Source: Pseudomonadota bacterium (GTDB lineage Bacteria; Pseudomonadota; Alphaproteobacteria; Acetobacterales; Acetobacteraceae). Taken from it: a stretch of 15,227 bases of DNA. The DNA is taken from assembly GCA_021808185.1 (NCBI GenBank), contig JAKBCB010000030.1, forward strand, positions 1 through 15,227, read 5' to 3'. The notes under the pieces were generated by a model that did no database searches, was not told where the DNA came from, and saw nothing but the letters and a program-made list of their open reading frames with translations. A program made the position numbers and the translations under genes. Below, in pieces: positions 1-7,079 of the stretch (position 1 is the first letter of the stretch; each line of letters starts with the position of its first letter).

Positions 1-1414
1 CGGCCGCGCCGATCTCGGCCGGCGTCATCACCGTCTGCGGCGGCTCCGCCGGCGTCGGGCCTTCGGCGACGCGGGTGCGGGTGCGCAGCGTGACGAACTC
101 CTCCGCCGCCGTCGGGTGGATGCCCACGGTGCGGTCGAAATCGGCCTTGGTGGCGCCGCAGTTGATGGCGATGGACAGGCCCTGGACGATCTCCGGCGCG
201 TCCTCGCCCAGCATGTGCGCGCCGAGGACTTTCTGCGTCGCCTGATCGACCACCAGCTTCATGACCGACTTGCGCGCCCGCCCCGTCAGCGCGTGGCGCA
301 TCGGGGTGAAGCGGGTGAGGTAGATGTCCGCCGGGCCGCGCGCCGCCGCCTGATGCTCGGTCAGGCCCACGGTTGCCAGCGGCGGGCTGGAGAACACCGC
401 CGTCGCGACCGTGTCGAGCGCCCAGACGCGCGGGCCGGGGCCGAACAGCGCATCGGCCAGCGCGTGACCTTCGGCCGTCGCCACCGGGGTCAGGTTCATC
501 CGGTCGGTGACGTCGCCGATCGCGTAAATGTGCGGCTGGCTGGTGCGCTGCTCGGCGTCCACCACGACCGCACCGCTGCGCAACGTGCGCACGCCCGCGC
601 GGTCCAGCCCGAGGTTCGCGACGTTCGGCGCACGGCCGAGAGCGGAAAACACCAGATCGGCCTCGATCACCGAACCGTCCTTCAGATGCACGCGCTTGAC
701 GCCGCCCAGATCCTCGACCCGCGCCGGCGTCGCCCCCGGATGCAGCCGGATGCCCTGTGCCTGCATCGCTTCGGCGAGCCCCTCGCGCAGATCCTCGTCG
801 AAGCCGCGCAGCGGCAGCGGCGCGCGGTAGATCAGATCGACCTCGCTGCCGAGGCCGGCGAAGATGCCGGCGAACTCCACCGCGATGTAGCCGCCGCCCA
901 GCATCGCCACGCGGCGCGGCCGCTCCGGCAGATAAAACGCGTCGTCGGAAATGATGCAGTGCTCGGCGCCGGGGAAATCCGGCACCGTCGGATGGCCGCC
1001 GGTGGCGATCACGATGCGCGCGGCGGTGACAGTCTGGCCGCCGACATCGAGCGTGTGCGGATCGATGAAGCTCGCCCGCGCATCGAAGACCGTCGCGCCC
1101 GCGTTATCGAGCAGGCGGCGATAGATCGCGTTGAGGCGCGCAATCTCCTTGTCCTTGTTGGCGATCAGCGTGTGCCAGTCATGCGTGCCCTCGGCCATGT
1201 CCCAGCCGAAGCCGCGCGCGTCGCGCGGGACGGCGCCGTATTCCGCCGCCATCACCAGCAGCTTCTTCGGCACGCAGCCGATGTTGACGCAGGTGCCGCC
1301 CCAGAACCGCCCCTCCGCCACGCCGACGCGGGCACCGTGGCCGGCGGCGATGCGCGCGCAGCGCACGCCAGCACTGCCGCCGCCGATCACGAACAGGTCG
1401 AAATCGTGGCTCAC
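1..1414 (-). CDS. gor: Glutathione-disulfide reductase (3' end beyond the window)
   Basis: Cytosolic flavoenzyme that reduces glutathione disulfide with NADPH. The first 471 residues are visible, so it is essentially full length compared with about 450 in E. coli. The FAD-binding GGGSAG is at residues 11-16. The redox-active disulfide TCVNIGC has Cys42 and Cys47. A second dinucleotide fold, GGGYIAVEFAG, lies near 173-183 and is followed by YRAPLPLR, whose two Arg match the 2'-phosphate-binding arginines that give NADPH preference. YAIGDVTD lies near 297-304, and HPTAAEE with the catalytic His is near 433. The disulfide motif and paired Arg favour Gor over lipoamide or mercuric reductase. The start is a GTG inside the gabD stop (GTGA, 4-nt overlap) with only a weak Shine-Dalgarno, which suggests translational coupling. 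After about residue 447 there is a Pro/Ala-rich tail that continues past the edge. Confidence 0.93.
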   Translation of the reverse strand, partial: MSHDFDLFVIGGGSAGVRCARIAAGHGARVGVAEGRFWGGTCVNIGCVPKKLLVMAAEYGAVPRDARGFGWDMAEGTHDWHTLIANKDKEIARLNAIYRRLLDNAGATVFDARASFIDPHTLDVGGQTVTAARIVIATGGHPTVPDFPGAEHCIISDDAFYLPERPRRVAMLGGGYIAVEFAGIFAGLGSEVDLIYRAPLPLRGFDEDLREGLAEAMQAQGIRLHPGATPARVEDLGGVKRVHLKDGSVIEADLVFSALGRAPNVANLGLDRAGVRTLRSGAVVVDAEQRTSQPHIYAIGDVTDRMNLTPVATAEGHALADALFGPGPRVWALDTVATAVFSSPPLATVGLTEHQAAARGPADIYLTRFTPMRHALTGRARKSVMKLVVDQATQKVLGAHMLGEDAPEIVQGLSIAINCGATKADFDRTVGIHPTAAEEFVTLRTRTRVAEGPTPAEPPQTVMTPAEIGAA

Positions 1415-2889
1415 GCCCCGATCCCGCCGAGGCAGAGGTATTTGATCTCCAGATAGTCCTCGATGCCGTATTTCGACCCCTCGCGGCCGAGGCCGGAGGA
1501 TTTCATGCCGCCGAACGGCGCCACCTCGGTCGAGATGATGCCCTCGTTGATGCCGACAATGCCGTATTCCAGCGCCTCGGCAACGCGGAAGATGCGGCCG
1601 ACATCGCGGGCGTAGAAGTAGCTGGCCAGCCCGAACTCGGTGTCGTTGGCCATCGCGATCGCCTCGGCCTCGGTATGGAAGCGGATCAGCGGCGCGACCG
1701 GGCCGAAGGTCTCCTCGCGGAACACATCGGCCGAGCGCGGCACGTTCACCAGCACGGTGGGCTGGAAGAAATTGCCGCCCAGCGCGTGGCGCTGCCCGCC
1801 GGACGCGACGGCCGCACCCTTGGCCAGCGCGTCGGCGATGTGTTCCTCGACCTTGACCACGGCCGAGGCGTTGATGAGCGGGCCCTGGGTGACGCCCGCC
1901 TCCATGCCGTTGCCGACCTTGAGTTGCCCGACGGCCGCGACCAGCTTTTCGGCAAAGCGGTCGTACACGCCGTCCTGCACCAGGAAGCGGTTGGCGCAGA
2001 CACAGGTCTGGCCGGTGTTGCGGTATTTGCTGGCGATGGCACCCTTCACCGCCTCGTCCAGATCCGCGTCGTCGAAGACGATGAACGGCGCGTTGCCGCC
2101 CAGTTCCATGCTGGTCTTCTTCACCGTGGGCGCGCATTGCGCCAGCAGTTGCGCGCCCACCTCGGTCGAGCCGGTGAAGGTCAGCTTGCGCACCAGCGGG
2201 TTGGCGGTCAGTTCGCCGCCGACCTCGCCGGCCGGGCCGGTGATGACGTTGCACACGCCGGGCGGGAAGCCCGCGCGCTCGGCCAGCACGGCGATGGCGA
2301 GTGCCGAGAACGGCGTCTGGCTCGCGGGGCGGACGATGCCGGTGCAGCCGGCGGCCCAGCCCGGCCCGGTCTTGCGGGTGATCATCGCGGCGGGGAAGTT
2401 CCACGGCGTGATCGCGGCGAACACGCCGATCGGTTCCTTCTGCACGATGATGCGCCGGCCGCGCACGTTCTGCGGAATGGTGTCGCCATAGACGCGCTTG
2501 GCTTCCTCGGCGAACCACTCGATGAAGCTCGCGGCATAGGCGATCTCGCCCCGGCTCTCGGCCAGCGGCTTGCCCTGCTCGGCGGTCATGATGATGGCGA
2601 GGTCGTCCGCATTGGCCAGCATCAGGTCGTTGAGGCGCCGCAGGATCGCGGCGCGTTCCTTGCCGGTGTGCGCGCGCCATGCCGGCTGGGCGCGATGCGC
2701 CGCCTCGATCGCCGCCCGCGTCTCGGCAGCCGAGAGCGCCGGGACAGTGCCGAGCACCTCGCCCGTGGCCGGGTTTTTCACCGCGATGGTGCGGCCGCTC
2801 GCCGCCTCCACCCATTTGCCGTCGATGTGGTTGGCCTGCCGGAACAGGCTCGGGTCCTTCAGCGGCAGCTTGCTGGCTTGGTTCAGCAC
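1411..2889 (-). CDS. gabD: Succinate-semialdehyde dehydrogenase, aldehyde dehydrogenase family
   Basis: Oxidises succinate semialdehyde to succinate with NAD(P)+, the last step of GABA degradation; cytosolic. It has 492 residues (E. coli GabD 482). Motifs in order are ITPWNFP (160-166), MELGGNAP with catalytic Glu262, GQTCVCANR with nucleophile Cys296 and the neighbouring Cys298 typical of SSADH, and EETFGPVAP (392-400). PASQTPFSA and NTGQTCVCAN make GabD the best match within the superfamily, although a related semialdehyde dehydrogenase cannot be excluded. The start is GTG at 2889, preceded by GGAGGA with a 5-nt gap; an upstream in-frame ATG at 2922 lies before the predicted transcription start. 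One oddity is that the usual VLKPA stretch reads IVRPA, so the cofactor-contacting Lys is Arg187. It overlaps gor by four bases, so the two probably form an operon. Confidence 0.92.
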   Translation of the reverse strand: MLNQASKLPLKDPSLFRQANHIDGKWVEAASGRTIAVKNPATGEVLGTVPALSAAETRAAIEAAHRAQPAWRAHTGKERAAILRRLNDLMLANADDLAIIMTAEQGKPLAESRGEIAYAASFIEWFAEEAKRVYGDTIPQNVRGRRIIVQKEPIGVFAAITPWNFPAAMITRKTGPGWAAGCTGIVRPASQTPFSALAIAVLAERAGFPPGVCNVITGPAGEVGGELTANPLVRKLTFTGSTEVGAQLLAQCAPTVKKTSMELGGNAPFIVFDDADLDEAVKGAIASKYRNTGQTCVCANRFLVQDGVYDRFAEKLVAAVGQLKVGNGMEAGVTQGPLINASAVVKVEEHIADALAKGAAVASGGQRHALGGNFFQPTVLVNVPRSADVFREETFGPVAPLIRFHTEAEAIAMANDTEFGLASYFYARDVGRIFRVAEALEYGIVGINEGIISTEVAPFGGMKSSGLGREGSKYGIEDYLEIKYLCLGGIGA

Positions 2890-2894
2890 GGCGG

Positions 2895-2900
2895 TCCTCC
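2895..2900 (-). promoter_or_regulatory. Ribosome binding site deciding the gabD GTG start
   Basis: On the minus strand GGAGGA is followed by CCGCC and then GTG. This near-perfect Shine-Dalgarno selects the GTG at 2889 over the longer frame that opens at 2922. Confidence 0.8.
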
Positions 2901-2919
2901 GGGGCAACTGGATCGCCCA

Positions 2920-2948
2920 CACATAGGCCGGCCGCCGGGCGATGTCAG
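2920..2948 (-). promoter_or_regulatory. Candidate sigma-70-type promoter for gabD-gor
   Basis: On the minus strand CTGACA (five of six matches to TTGACA) is followed by a 17-nt spacer and TATGTG. Transcription would start near 2913, giving a leader of about 24 nt. It lies between glmS and gabD, so gabD-gor can be expressed independently of glmU-glmS. The -10 is only a partial match. Confidence 0.5.
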
Positions 2949-2954
2949 CCCGGC
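2934..2954 (-). terminator. Hairpin between glmS and gabD (weak terminator or operator)
   Basis: A perfect 7-bp stem GCCGGGC/GCCCGGC with a 7-nt loop starts 26 nt after the glmS stop. No T-tract follows, so it is a poor intrinsic terminator. It overlaps the -35 of the gabD promoter candidate and could equally be a protein-binding site. Confidence 0.3.
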
Positions 2955-2979
2955 GACGGGCGGAGGCCCCGCCGCCGTC

Positions 2980-4803
2980 TCACTCCACGGTCACGGATTT
3001 CGCCAGATTCCTCGGCTGGTCCACATCGGTGCCCTTCAGCACCGCGACGTGATAGGCGAGCAACTGCACCGGAATGGCGTACAGGATCGGCGCCACGAAC
3101 GGATCGACCGTCGGCAGCACCACCGTCTCCGTCGCGATGCCCTTCAGTTTCGCCGCCCCTTCGGCGTCGCTGAACACGATCAGTTGCCCGCCGCGCGCCG
3201 CCGCTTCCTGGAGGTTGGACGCGGTTTTCTCGAACAGCGGGCCAGAGGGGGCGATGGCGATCACCGGCACGCGGCCGTCGATCAGCGCGATAGGACCATG
3301 CTTCATCTCGCCGGCCGCATAGCCCTCGGCGTGGATGTAGCTGATTTCCTTGAGCTTCAGCGCGCCTTCCATGGCAATCGGGAAGCACGCGCCACGCCCC
3401 AGGTACAGCACGTCCCGTGCCTCGGCGATGCGCGACGCGAGGCGCTGGATGTGCTGATCGTGGTCCAGCACCTCGGCCGCGCGCCCCGGCACTTCCAGCA
3501 GCGCCGCCGTTGCCGCTGCCTCCTGCGCCGCACTCAGCGTGCCGCGCGCGCGGCCGGCGGCGAGCGCAAAGCAGGCCAGCACAGCCAGTTGCGCGGTGAA
3601 CGCCTTGGTGGAGGCGACCCCGATCTCCGGCCCCGCCACCGTGTCCAGCACCGCGTCGCTTTCGCGCGCGATGGAGCTTTCGGGCACGTTGACCACAGAC
3701 AGCACGGGCGAATGTTGCGACTTCATGTAGCGCAGGGCCGCCAGCGTGTCCGCCGTCTCGCCCGACTGGCTCACCAGCACGCCGAGATTGCCGGCCTCGG
3801 TCGGCGGGTTGCGGTACCGGTATTCGCTGGCAACGTCCGCGTCGGTCGGGATTTTCGCCACCGTCTCCAGCCACCAGCGGCCCACCAGCCCCGCGTAGAA
3901 CGCCGAGCCGCAGGCGCTGATGGTGACGCGCTTCACGCCGGCCAGATCGAACGGCAGCTCCGGCAGCGCCACCGCGCGGGTGCCGGGGTTGACCATGCGC
4001 CGCAGCGTGTCGCCGAGCACCGCCGGGTGCTCGTGCAACTCCTTCTCCATGAAGTGCCGGAAATTGCCCTTGCCGACCGCGGCACCGGTCAGCGCGGTGC
4101 GGCGGATGGCGCGCTCCACCGGCGTGCCCTCGGCGTCGAAGAATTTGGCCGAGGTGCGCGTCACAACCGCCCAATCGCCGTCTTCGAGGTAAGAAATCCG
4201 CTGGGTCAGCGGCGCCAGCGCCAGCGCGTCGGAGCCGACGAACATCGCGTCCTCGCCGAACCCCACGGCCAGCGGCGGGCCGTGCCGGGCGCCGATCAGC
4301 AGGTCGGGGTCGGCGGCGAACACCATCGCCAGCGCGTACGCGCCTTGCAGCCGCGCCAGCGCGAGCCGCGCCGCCTCGACCGGCGCATGGCCGCGTTGCA
4401 GCAGCAGGTCCACAAGCTGCACCACCGTCTCGGTGTCGGTTTGCGTGGCGAACACCTGCCCCTCGCGCTCCAGTTCGGCGCGCAGTTCGGCGTGGTTCTC
4501 GATGATGCCGTTATGCACCACGGCGACCCGGCTGGTGGCGTGCGGATGGGCGTTGGTCTCGTTCGGCACGCCGTGCGTGGCCCAGCGCGTGTGGCCGATG
4601 CCGGTGGAGCCGGGCAGCGGCGCCTCGGCCAGCACGCGCGCGAGATTGTCGAGCTTGCCGGACGCCCGGCGGCGTTCGATCGCCCCGCCCACGATGGTCG
4701 CCACACCCGCGCTGTCGTAGCCGCGATATTCGAGGCGCCGCAGCGTCTGCATGATGATCGGCGCGGCGTCCGCGCCGCCCACCACGCCCACGATGCCGCA
4801 CAT
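2980..4803 (-). CDS. glmS: Glutamine-fructose-6-phosphate aminotransferase (isomerizing)
   Basis: Makes glucosamine-6-phosphate from fructose-6-phosphate and glutamine, the committed step to UDP-GlcNAc for peptidoglycan and lipid A; cytosolic. It has 607 residues (E. coli 609). The N-terminal class II glutaminase begins MCGIVGVVGG, with Cys2 the nucleophile after Met removal, and contains HTRWATHG. Two SIS sugar-isomerase domains follow with SACGSAFYAG and SQSGETADT, then a second set including GRGACFPIAMEGALKLKEI. The C-terminus DQPRNLAKSVTVE is the family signature containing the catalytic Lys. The ATG overlaps the glmU stop as TGATG, so the pair is very probably co-transcribed and translationally coupled. 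No glmS ribozyme is expected, because the gene is internal to an operon and follows directly on coding sequence. Confidence 0.98.
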   Translation of the reverse strand: MCGIVGVVGGADAAPIIMQTLRRLEYRGYDSAGVATIVGGAIERRRASGKLDNLARVLAEAPLPGSTGIGHTRWATHGVPNETNAHPHATSRVAVVHNGIIENHAELRAELEREGQVFATQTDTETVVQLVDLLLQRGHAPVEAARLALARLQGAYALAMVFAADPDLLIGARHGPPLAVGFGEDAMFVGSDALALAPLTQRISYLEDGDWAVVTRTSAKFFDAEGTPVERAIRRTALTGAAVGKGNFRHFMEKELHEHPAVLGDTLRRMVNPGTRAVALPELPFDLAGVKRVTISACGSAFYAGLVGRWWLETVAKIPTDADVASEYRYRNPPTEAGNLGVLVSQSGETADTLAALRYMKSQHSPVLSVVNVPESSIARESDAVLDTVAGPEIGVASTKAFTAQLAVLACFALAAGRARGTLSAAQEAAATAALLEVPGRAAEVLDHDQHIQRLASRIAEARDVLYLGRGACFPIAMEGALKLKEISYIHAEGYAAGEMKHGPIALIDGRVPVIAIAPSGPLFEKTASNLQEAAARGGQLIVFSDAEGAAKLKGIATETVVLPTVDPFVAPILYAIPVQLLAYHVAVLKGTDVDQPRNLAKSVTVE

Positions 4804-6128
4804 CAGCGCTTCTCCTTTTTTGCCGCCGCCGCCGCGCGAAACGCCGCCGCCCGGCCGGGCTTGCTTTCCTGCCGCGCGCGGCCGAACGCCATGGCGTCGG
4901 GCGCCACGCTGTCGGTGATGACGCTTCCGGCGGCGATGAATGCCCCGTCGCCGATGCGCACCGGGGCGACGAGCACGGCGTCGGAGCCGATGAACACCCC
5001 GGCGCCGATGCTGGTGCGGTGCTTGGCAAAACCGTCGTAGTTGCAGGTGATGGTGCCGGCGCCGACATTGGTCCGCGCCCCGATCTCGGCATCGCCCAGA
5101 TAGCTGAGGTGGTTGGCCTTGGCGCCGTCGCCGAGCACCGTGTTCTTCAGTTCGACGAAATTGCCGACATGCGCGCCCGCGCCCACATCGGCGCCCGGCC
5201 GCAGCCGCGCGAACGGGCCGACAATGGCACCCGGGCCGACGCGGCAGCCGCTCAGATGCGAAAACGCATGTATTTCGGCGCCGCTCTCCACCGTCACACC
5301 GAGGCCGAACACCACGTTCGGGCCGATGGTCACGTCCGGGGCGAAGCGCGTATCGGCCGAGAGAAACACCGTCTCCGGCGCGGTCATGGTCACGCCCGCC
5401 GCCATCGCCGCCGCGCGCAGCCGGGCTTGCACCACCGCCTCCGCCGCCGCGAGTTCGGCGCGCGAGTTGATGCCGCGCAGTTCCTCGTACGGTGCCTCCA
5501 CGGCGGCCACGCGCGCGCCCTCCGCGCGGGCCAGCGCCACCACGTCCGTCAGATAGTATTCGCCCTTGGCGTTGTCGTTGCGAACGGCGCGCAGCCACGC
5601 CGCCATGCGCGCGGCCGGCCCGCAGATCACGCCGGCGTTGCACAGCCCCACTTCCCGCTCGGCCCCGGTCGCGTCCGCCCACTCGACCACGCGCTCGACG
5701 AATTCGCCCTCGCCGATCACGCGCCCGTAGCGCCCCGGATCGTCCGGGCGCATCGCTACCAGCGCCAGCCCCACATCGCCGCGCGCCCGCCGCTCGCGCA
5801 GGCGGCGCAGCGTCTCGGGCGTGATGAGCGGGTTGTCCGCGTACAGCACCGCCACGTCGCCCTCGCCGAACGCCTCGGCCGCCTGGAGGGCCGCGTGCGC
5901 CGTGCCCAGCCGCTCGTGCTGCACCACCACCCCATGCGGAGCCGCAATGGCGGCCAGTTGCGGCATGTCCGGCCCGATCACCACCACGATGCGCTCGAAC
6001 ACGGCCGAGGCGCTGTCGATCAGGTGGCGCAGCATCGGCTGGCCGGCGATCGGGTGGCACGCCTTCGGCAGCGTCGATTTCATGCGGGTGCCGAGGCCGG
6101 CGGCGAGAATGACGGCGGTTGCGGGCAT
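4803..6128 (-). CDS. glmU: Bifunctional UDP-N-acetylglucosamine pyrophosphorylase / glucosamine-1-phosphate N-acetyltransferase
   Basis: Acetylates glucosamine-1-phosphate and then couples it to UTP, giving UDP-GlcNAc; cytosolic. It has 441 residues, slightly shorter than E. coli (456). The N-terminal uridylyltransferase (about 1-225) shows LAAGLGTRMKSTLPK (8-22) and YADNPL with metal-binding Asp98. From about residue 250 there is a left-handed beta-helix of hexapeptide repeats with HLSYLGDAEIG (catalytic-type His340) and GAGTITCNYDG (357-367), both strongly conserved in the acetyltransferase half. The Ala/Lys-rich C-terminal tail is typical. The ATG is preceded on the minus strand by AGGGGA about 8 nt upstream. 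It is first gene of the glmU-glmS pair and diverges from gph. Confidence 0.97.
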   Translation of the reverse strand: MPATAVILAAGLGTRMKSTLPKACHPIAGQPMLRHLIDSASAVFERIVVVIGPDMPQLAAIAAPHGVVVQHERLGTAHAALQAAEAFGEGDVAVLYADNPLITPETLRRLRERRARGDVGLALVAMRPDDPGRYGRVIGEGEFVERVVEWADATGAEREVGLCNAGVICGPAARMAAWLRAVRNDNAKGEYYLTDVVALARAEGARVAAVEAPYEELRGINSRAELAAAEAVVQARLRAAAMAAGVTMTAPETVFLSADTRFAPDVTIGPNVVFGLGVTVESGAEIHAFSHLSGCRVGPGAIVGPFARLRPGADVGAGAHVGNFVELKNTVLGDGAKANHLSYLGDAEIGARTNVGAGTITCNYDGFAKHRTSIGAGVFIGSDAVLVAPVRIGDGAFIAAGSVITDSVAPDAMAFGRARQESKPGRAAAFRAAAAAKKEKR

Positions 6129-6150
6129 GTCTGGTTCCCCTACCCCCCTG

Positions 6151-6180
6151 CTGCTAGCGGCGCGCGCGCCGCTGTGTCAA
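6151..6180 (-). promoter_or_regulatory. Candidate promoter for glmU-glmS
   Basis: On the minus strand there is a consensus -35 TTGACA, an 18-nt spacer and a weak -10 TAGCAG. The spacer is almost entirely a perfect palindrome (6156-6173), so a regulator bound there would sit between the two boxes. The -35 is convincing; the -10 is not. Confidence 0.45.
6156..6173. repeat. 18-nt perfect palindrome in the glmU promoter spacer
   Basis: AGCGGCGCG is followed directly by its reverse complement CGCGCCGCT, with no spacer. It lies in the glmU/gph divergent region between the candidate -35 and -10 of glmU. A role as operator is inference; alternating GC could also arise from base composition. Confidence 0.55.
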
Positions 6181-6183
6181 AGG

Positions 6184-6216
6184 GTTGCGCCATCACGCTT
6201 GATTTCGCGGCGCAAC
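6184..6216. repeat. 8-bp inverted repeat in the glmU/gph intergenic region
   Basis: GTTGCGCC (6184-6191) and its exact reverse complement GGCGCAAC (6209-6216) are separated by 17 nt. The repeat lies just upstream of the glmU -35 and downstream of where a gph promoter could begin. It could be a two-site operator for the divergent genes or an RNA hairpin in the gph leader. Confidence 0.45.
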
Positions 6217-6231
6217 GCGCGCGCCGAAAGC

Positions 6232-6244
6232 TGGGGGTTCCCCA
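6232..6244 (+). promoter_or_regulatory. Small hairpin covering the gph ribosome binding site
   Basis: TGGGG (6232-6236) pairs with CCCCA (6240-6244) across a 3-nt loop and ends exactly at the gph ATG. The G-run that would act as Shine-Dalgarno is in the stem. The stem is short, so any effect on translation is inference. Confidence 0.35.
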
Positions 6245-6898
6245 ATGACACGCTGCCTCGTGCTCGACCTCGACGGCACCCTGGTCGATTCCGCGCCGGA
6301 CCTTGCCGCCGCGCTGAACCGGGTGCTGGTGGCGCGCGGCCTGGCGCCGCTGGGCTTGTCGGAAATCACCACAATGGTGGGCGATGGCGTGCGCGTGTTG
6401 ATCGAGCGCGCGTTCGCGGCGCGTGGCGCCACCCCGGACGAAGCCGCCCATGCCGCCTACGCCGAGGATTACGGCCGGAATTTCGCCGTCGCCACCCGCC
6501 CCTTCCCCGGCACCGAGGCGGCCCTGCGCGGCCTCGCCGCCGCCGGTTGGCGGCTGGCCGTCTGCACCAACAAGCCGGAGGCGATGGCGCGCGGCGTGCT
6601 GGCCGCCACCGGCCTCGCCGGGTTCTTTGCCGCCGTCGGTGGCGGCGACAGTTTCCCCGCGCGCAAGCCCGATCCCGCGCATCTGCTCGCCACGATCGCC
6701 GCCGCCGAGGCAACCCCCACGCGCGCGCTGATGGTCGGCGACCACCGCAACGATATCCTCGCGGCGCAAGGCGCCGGGCTGCCGGGCATTTTCGCCGCCT
6801 GGGGCTACGGGCCGCCGAGCATGGCCGACGGGGCGGCGGCGGTGGCGGCGCGGTTTTCCGAACTGCCGGGGATCGTGGAGCGGCTGCTGTACGCCTGA
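6245..6898 (+). CDS. gph: Phosphoglycolate phosphatase, HAD superfamily
   Basis: Hydrolyses 2-phosphoglycolate, which arises from DNA repair or from RuBisCO oxygenation where present, to glycolate; Mg-dependent and cytosolic. It has 217 residues. HAD motif I is DLDGTLVDS with nucleophile Asp8 and Asp10. A helical cap domain lies at about 15-85 (PDLAAALN, then VGDGVRVLIERA). Motif II is Thr108 in CTNKP, motif III is KPDP (141-144), and motif IV is GDHRND with Asp166 and Asp170. The cap sequence and the VGDG motif are typical of Gph, but other HAD phosphatases acting on small sugar phosphates look alike, so the substrate is inferred. It is divergent from glmU. The G-rich ribosome binding site abuts the ATG in a small hairpin. 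I found no clear promoter. Confidence 0.88.
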   Translation: MTRCLVLDLDGTLVDSAPDLAAALNRVLVARGLAPLGLSEITTMVGDGVRVLIERAFAARGATPDEAAHAAYAEDYGRNFAVATRPFPGTEAALRGLAAAGWRLAVCTNKPEAMARGVLAATGLAGFFAAVGGGDSFPARKPDPAHLLATIAAAEATPTRALMVGDHRNDILAAQGAGLPGIFAAWGYGPPSMADGAAAVAARFSELPGIVERLLYA

Positions 6899-6899
6899 C

Positions 6900-6922
6900 C
6901 CCGGGTTCCAAGGCCCCCCGGG
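6900..6922 (+). terminator. GC hairpin just after gph, weak terminator
   Basis: CCCGGG at 6900-6905 can pair with CCCGGG at 6917-6922 across an 11-nt loop, starting directly after the gph stop. There is no T-tract, so termination would be inefficient or Rho-dependent. Confidence 0.3.
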
Positions 6923-6985
6923 ATGGCCGATCCGCCACACCGGACGATCCCGCGCGGTGGGCGCGCGCAACACCGCAAGATCCTG

Positions 6986-7014
6986 TTGATCGGCTCGGCG
7001 GAGCGGCCCATTCA
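6986..7014 (+). promoter_or_regulatory. Candidate promoter for the ClC-family gene
   Basis: TTGATC, a 17-nt spacer, then CATTCA, in the 181-nt gap between gph and the ClC gene. Transcription would start near 7021, so the GTG at 7017 would not be in the RNA and the ATG at 7026 would be almost leaderless. This supports the ATG at 7080. Confidence 0.4.
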
Positions 7015-7079
7015 TCGTGCTTGCAATGGGCACCCCCGCCGCGTCGCGCGGCGGGCGGCGATTGTTTGGGCCGGGTACG

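Noticed and set aside
116..1456. 446-codon plus-strand frame opposite gor
   Set aside because: Shadow of the gor reading frame; Arg/Ala/His-rich composition and no recognisable motif.
2890..2922. ATG 2922 as the start of gabD
   Set aside because: It lies upstream of the predicted transcript start, and GGAGGA is placed ideally for the GTG at 2889.
4801..4830. glmS ribozyme in front of glmS
   Set aside because: glmS overlaps the glmU stop codon by one base, so there is no leader to hold a ribozyme; that element belongs mainly to Gram-positive bacteria.
1675..5040. Very long open frame on the plus strand (about 1,120 codons) opposite gabD and glmS
   Set aside because: It lies antisense to genes with unmistakable family motifs, its product is an Arg/Gly/Ala/His-rich string with no domains, and GC-rich DNA commonly leaves such shadow frames open.
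7017..7079. Upstream starts (GTG 7017, ATG 7026) for the ClC gene
   Set aside because: They lie at or before the predicted transcription start, and the added residues are not family-like; the choice of 7080 remains tentative.
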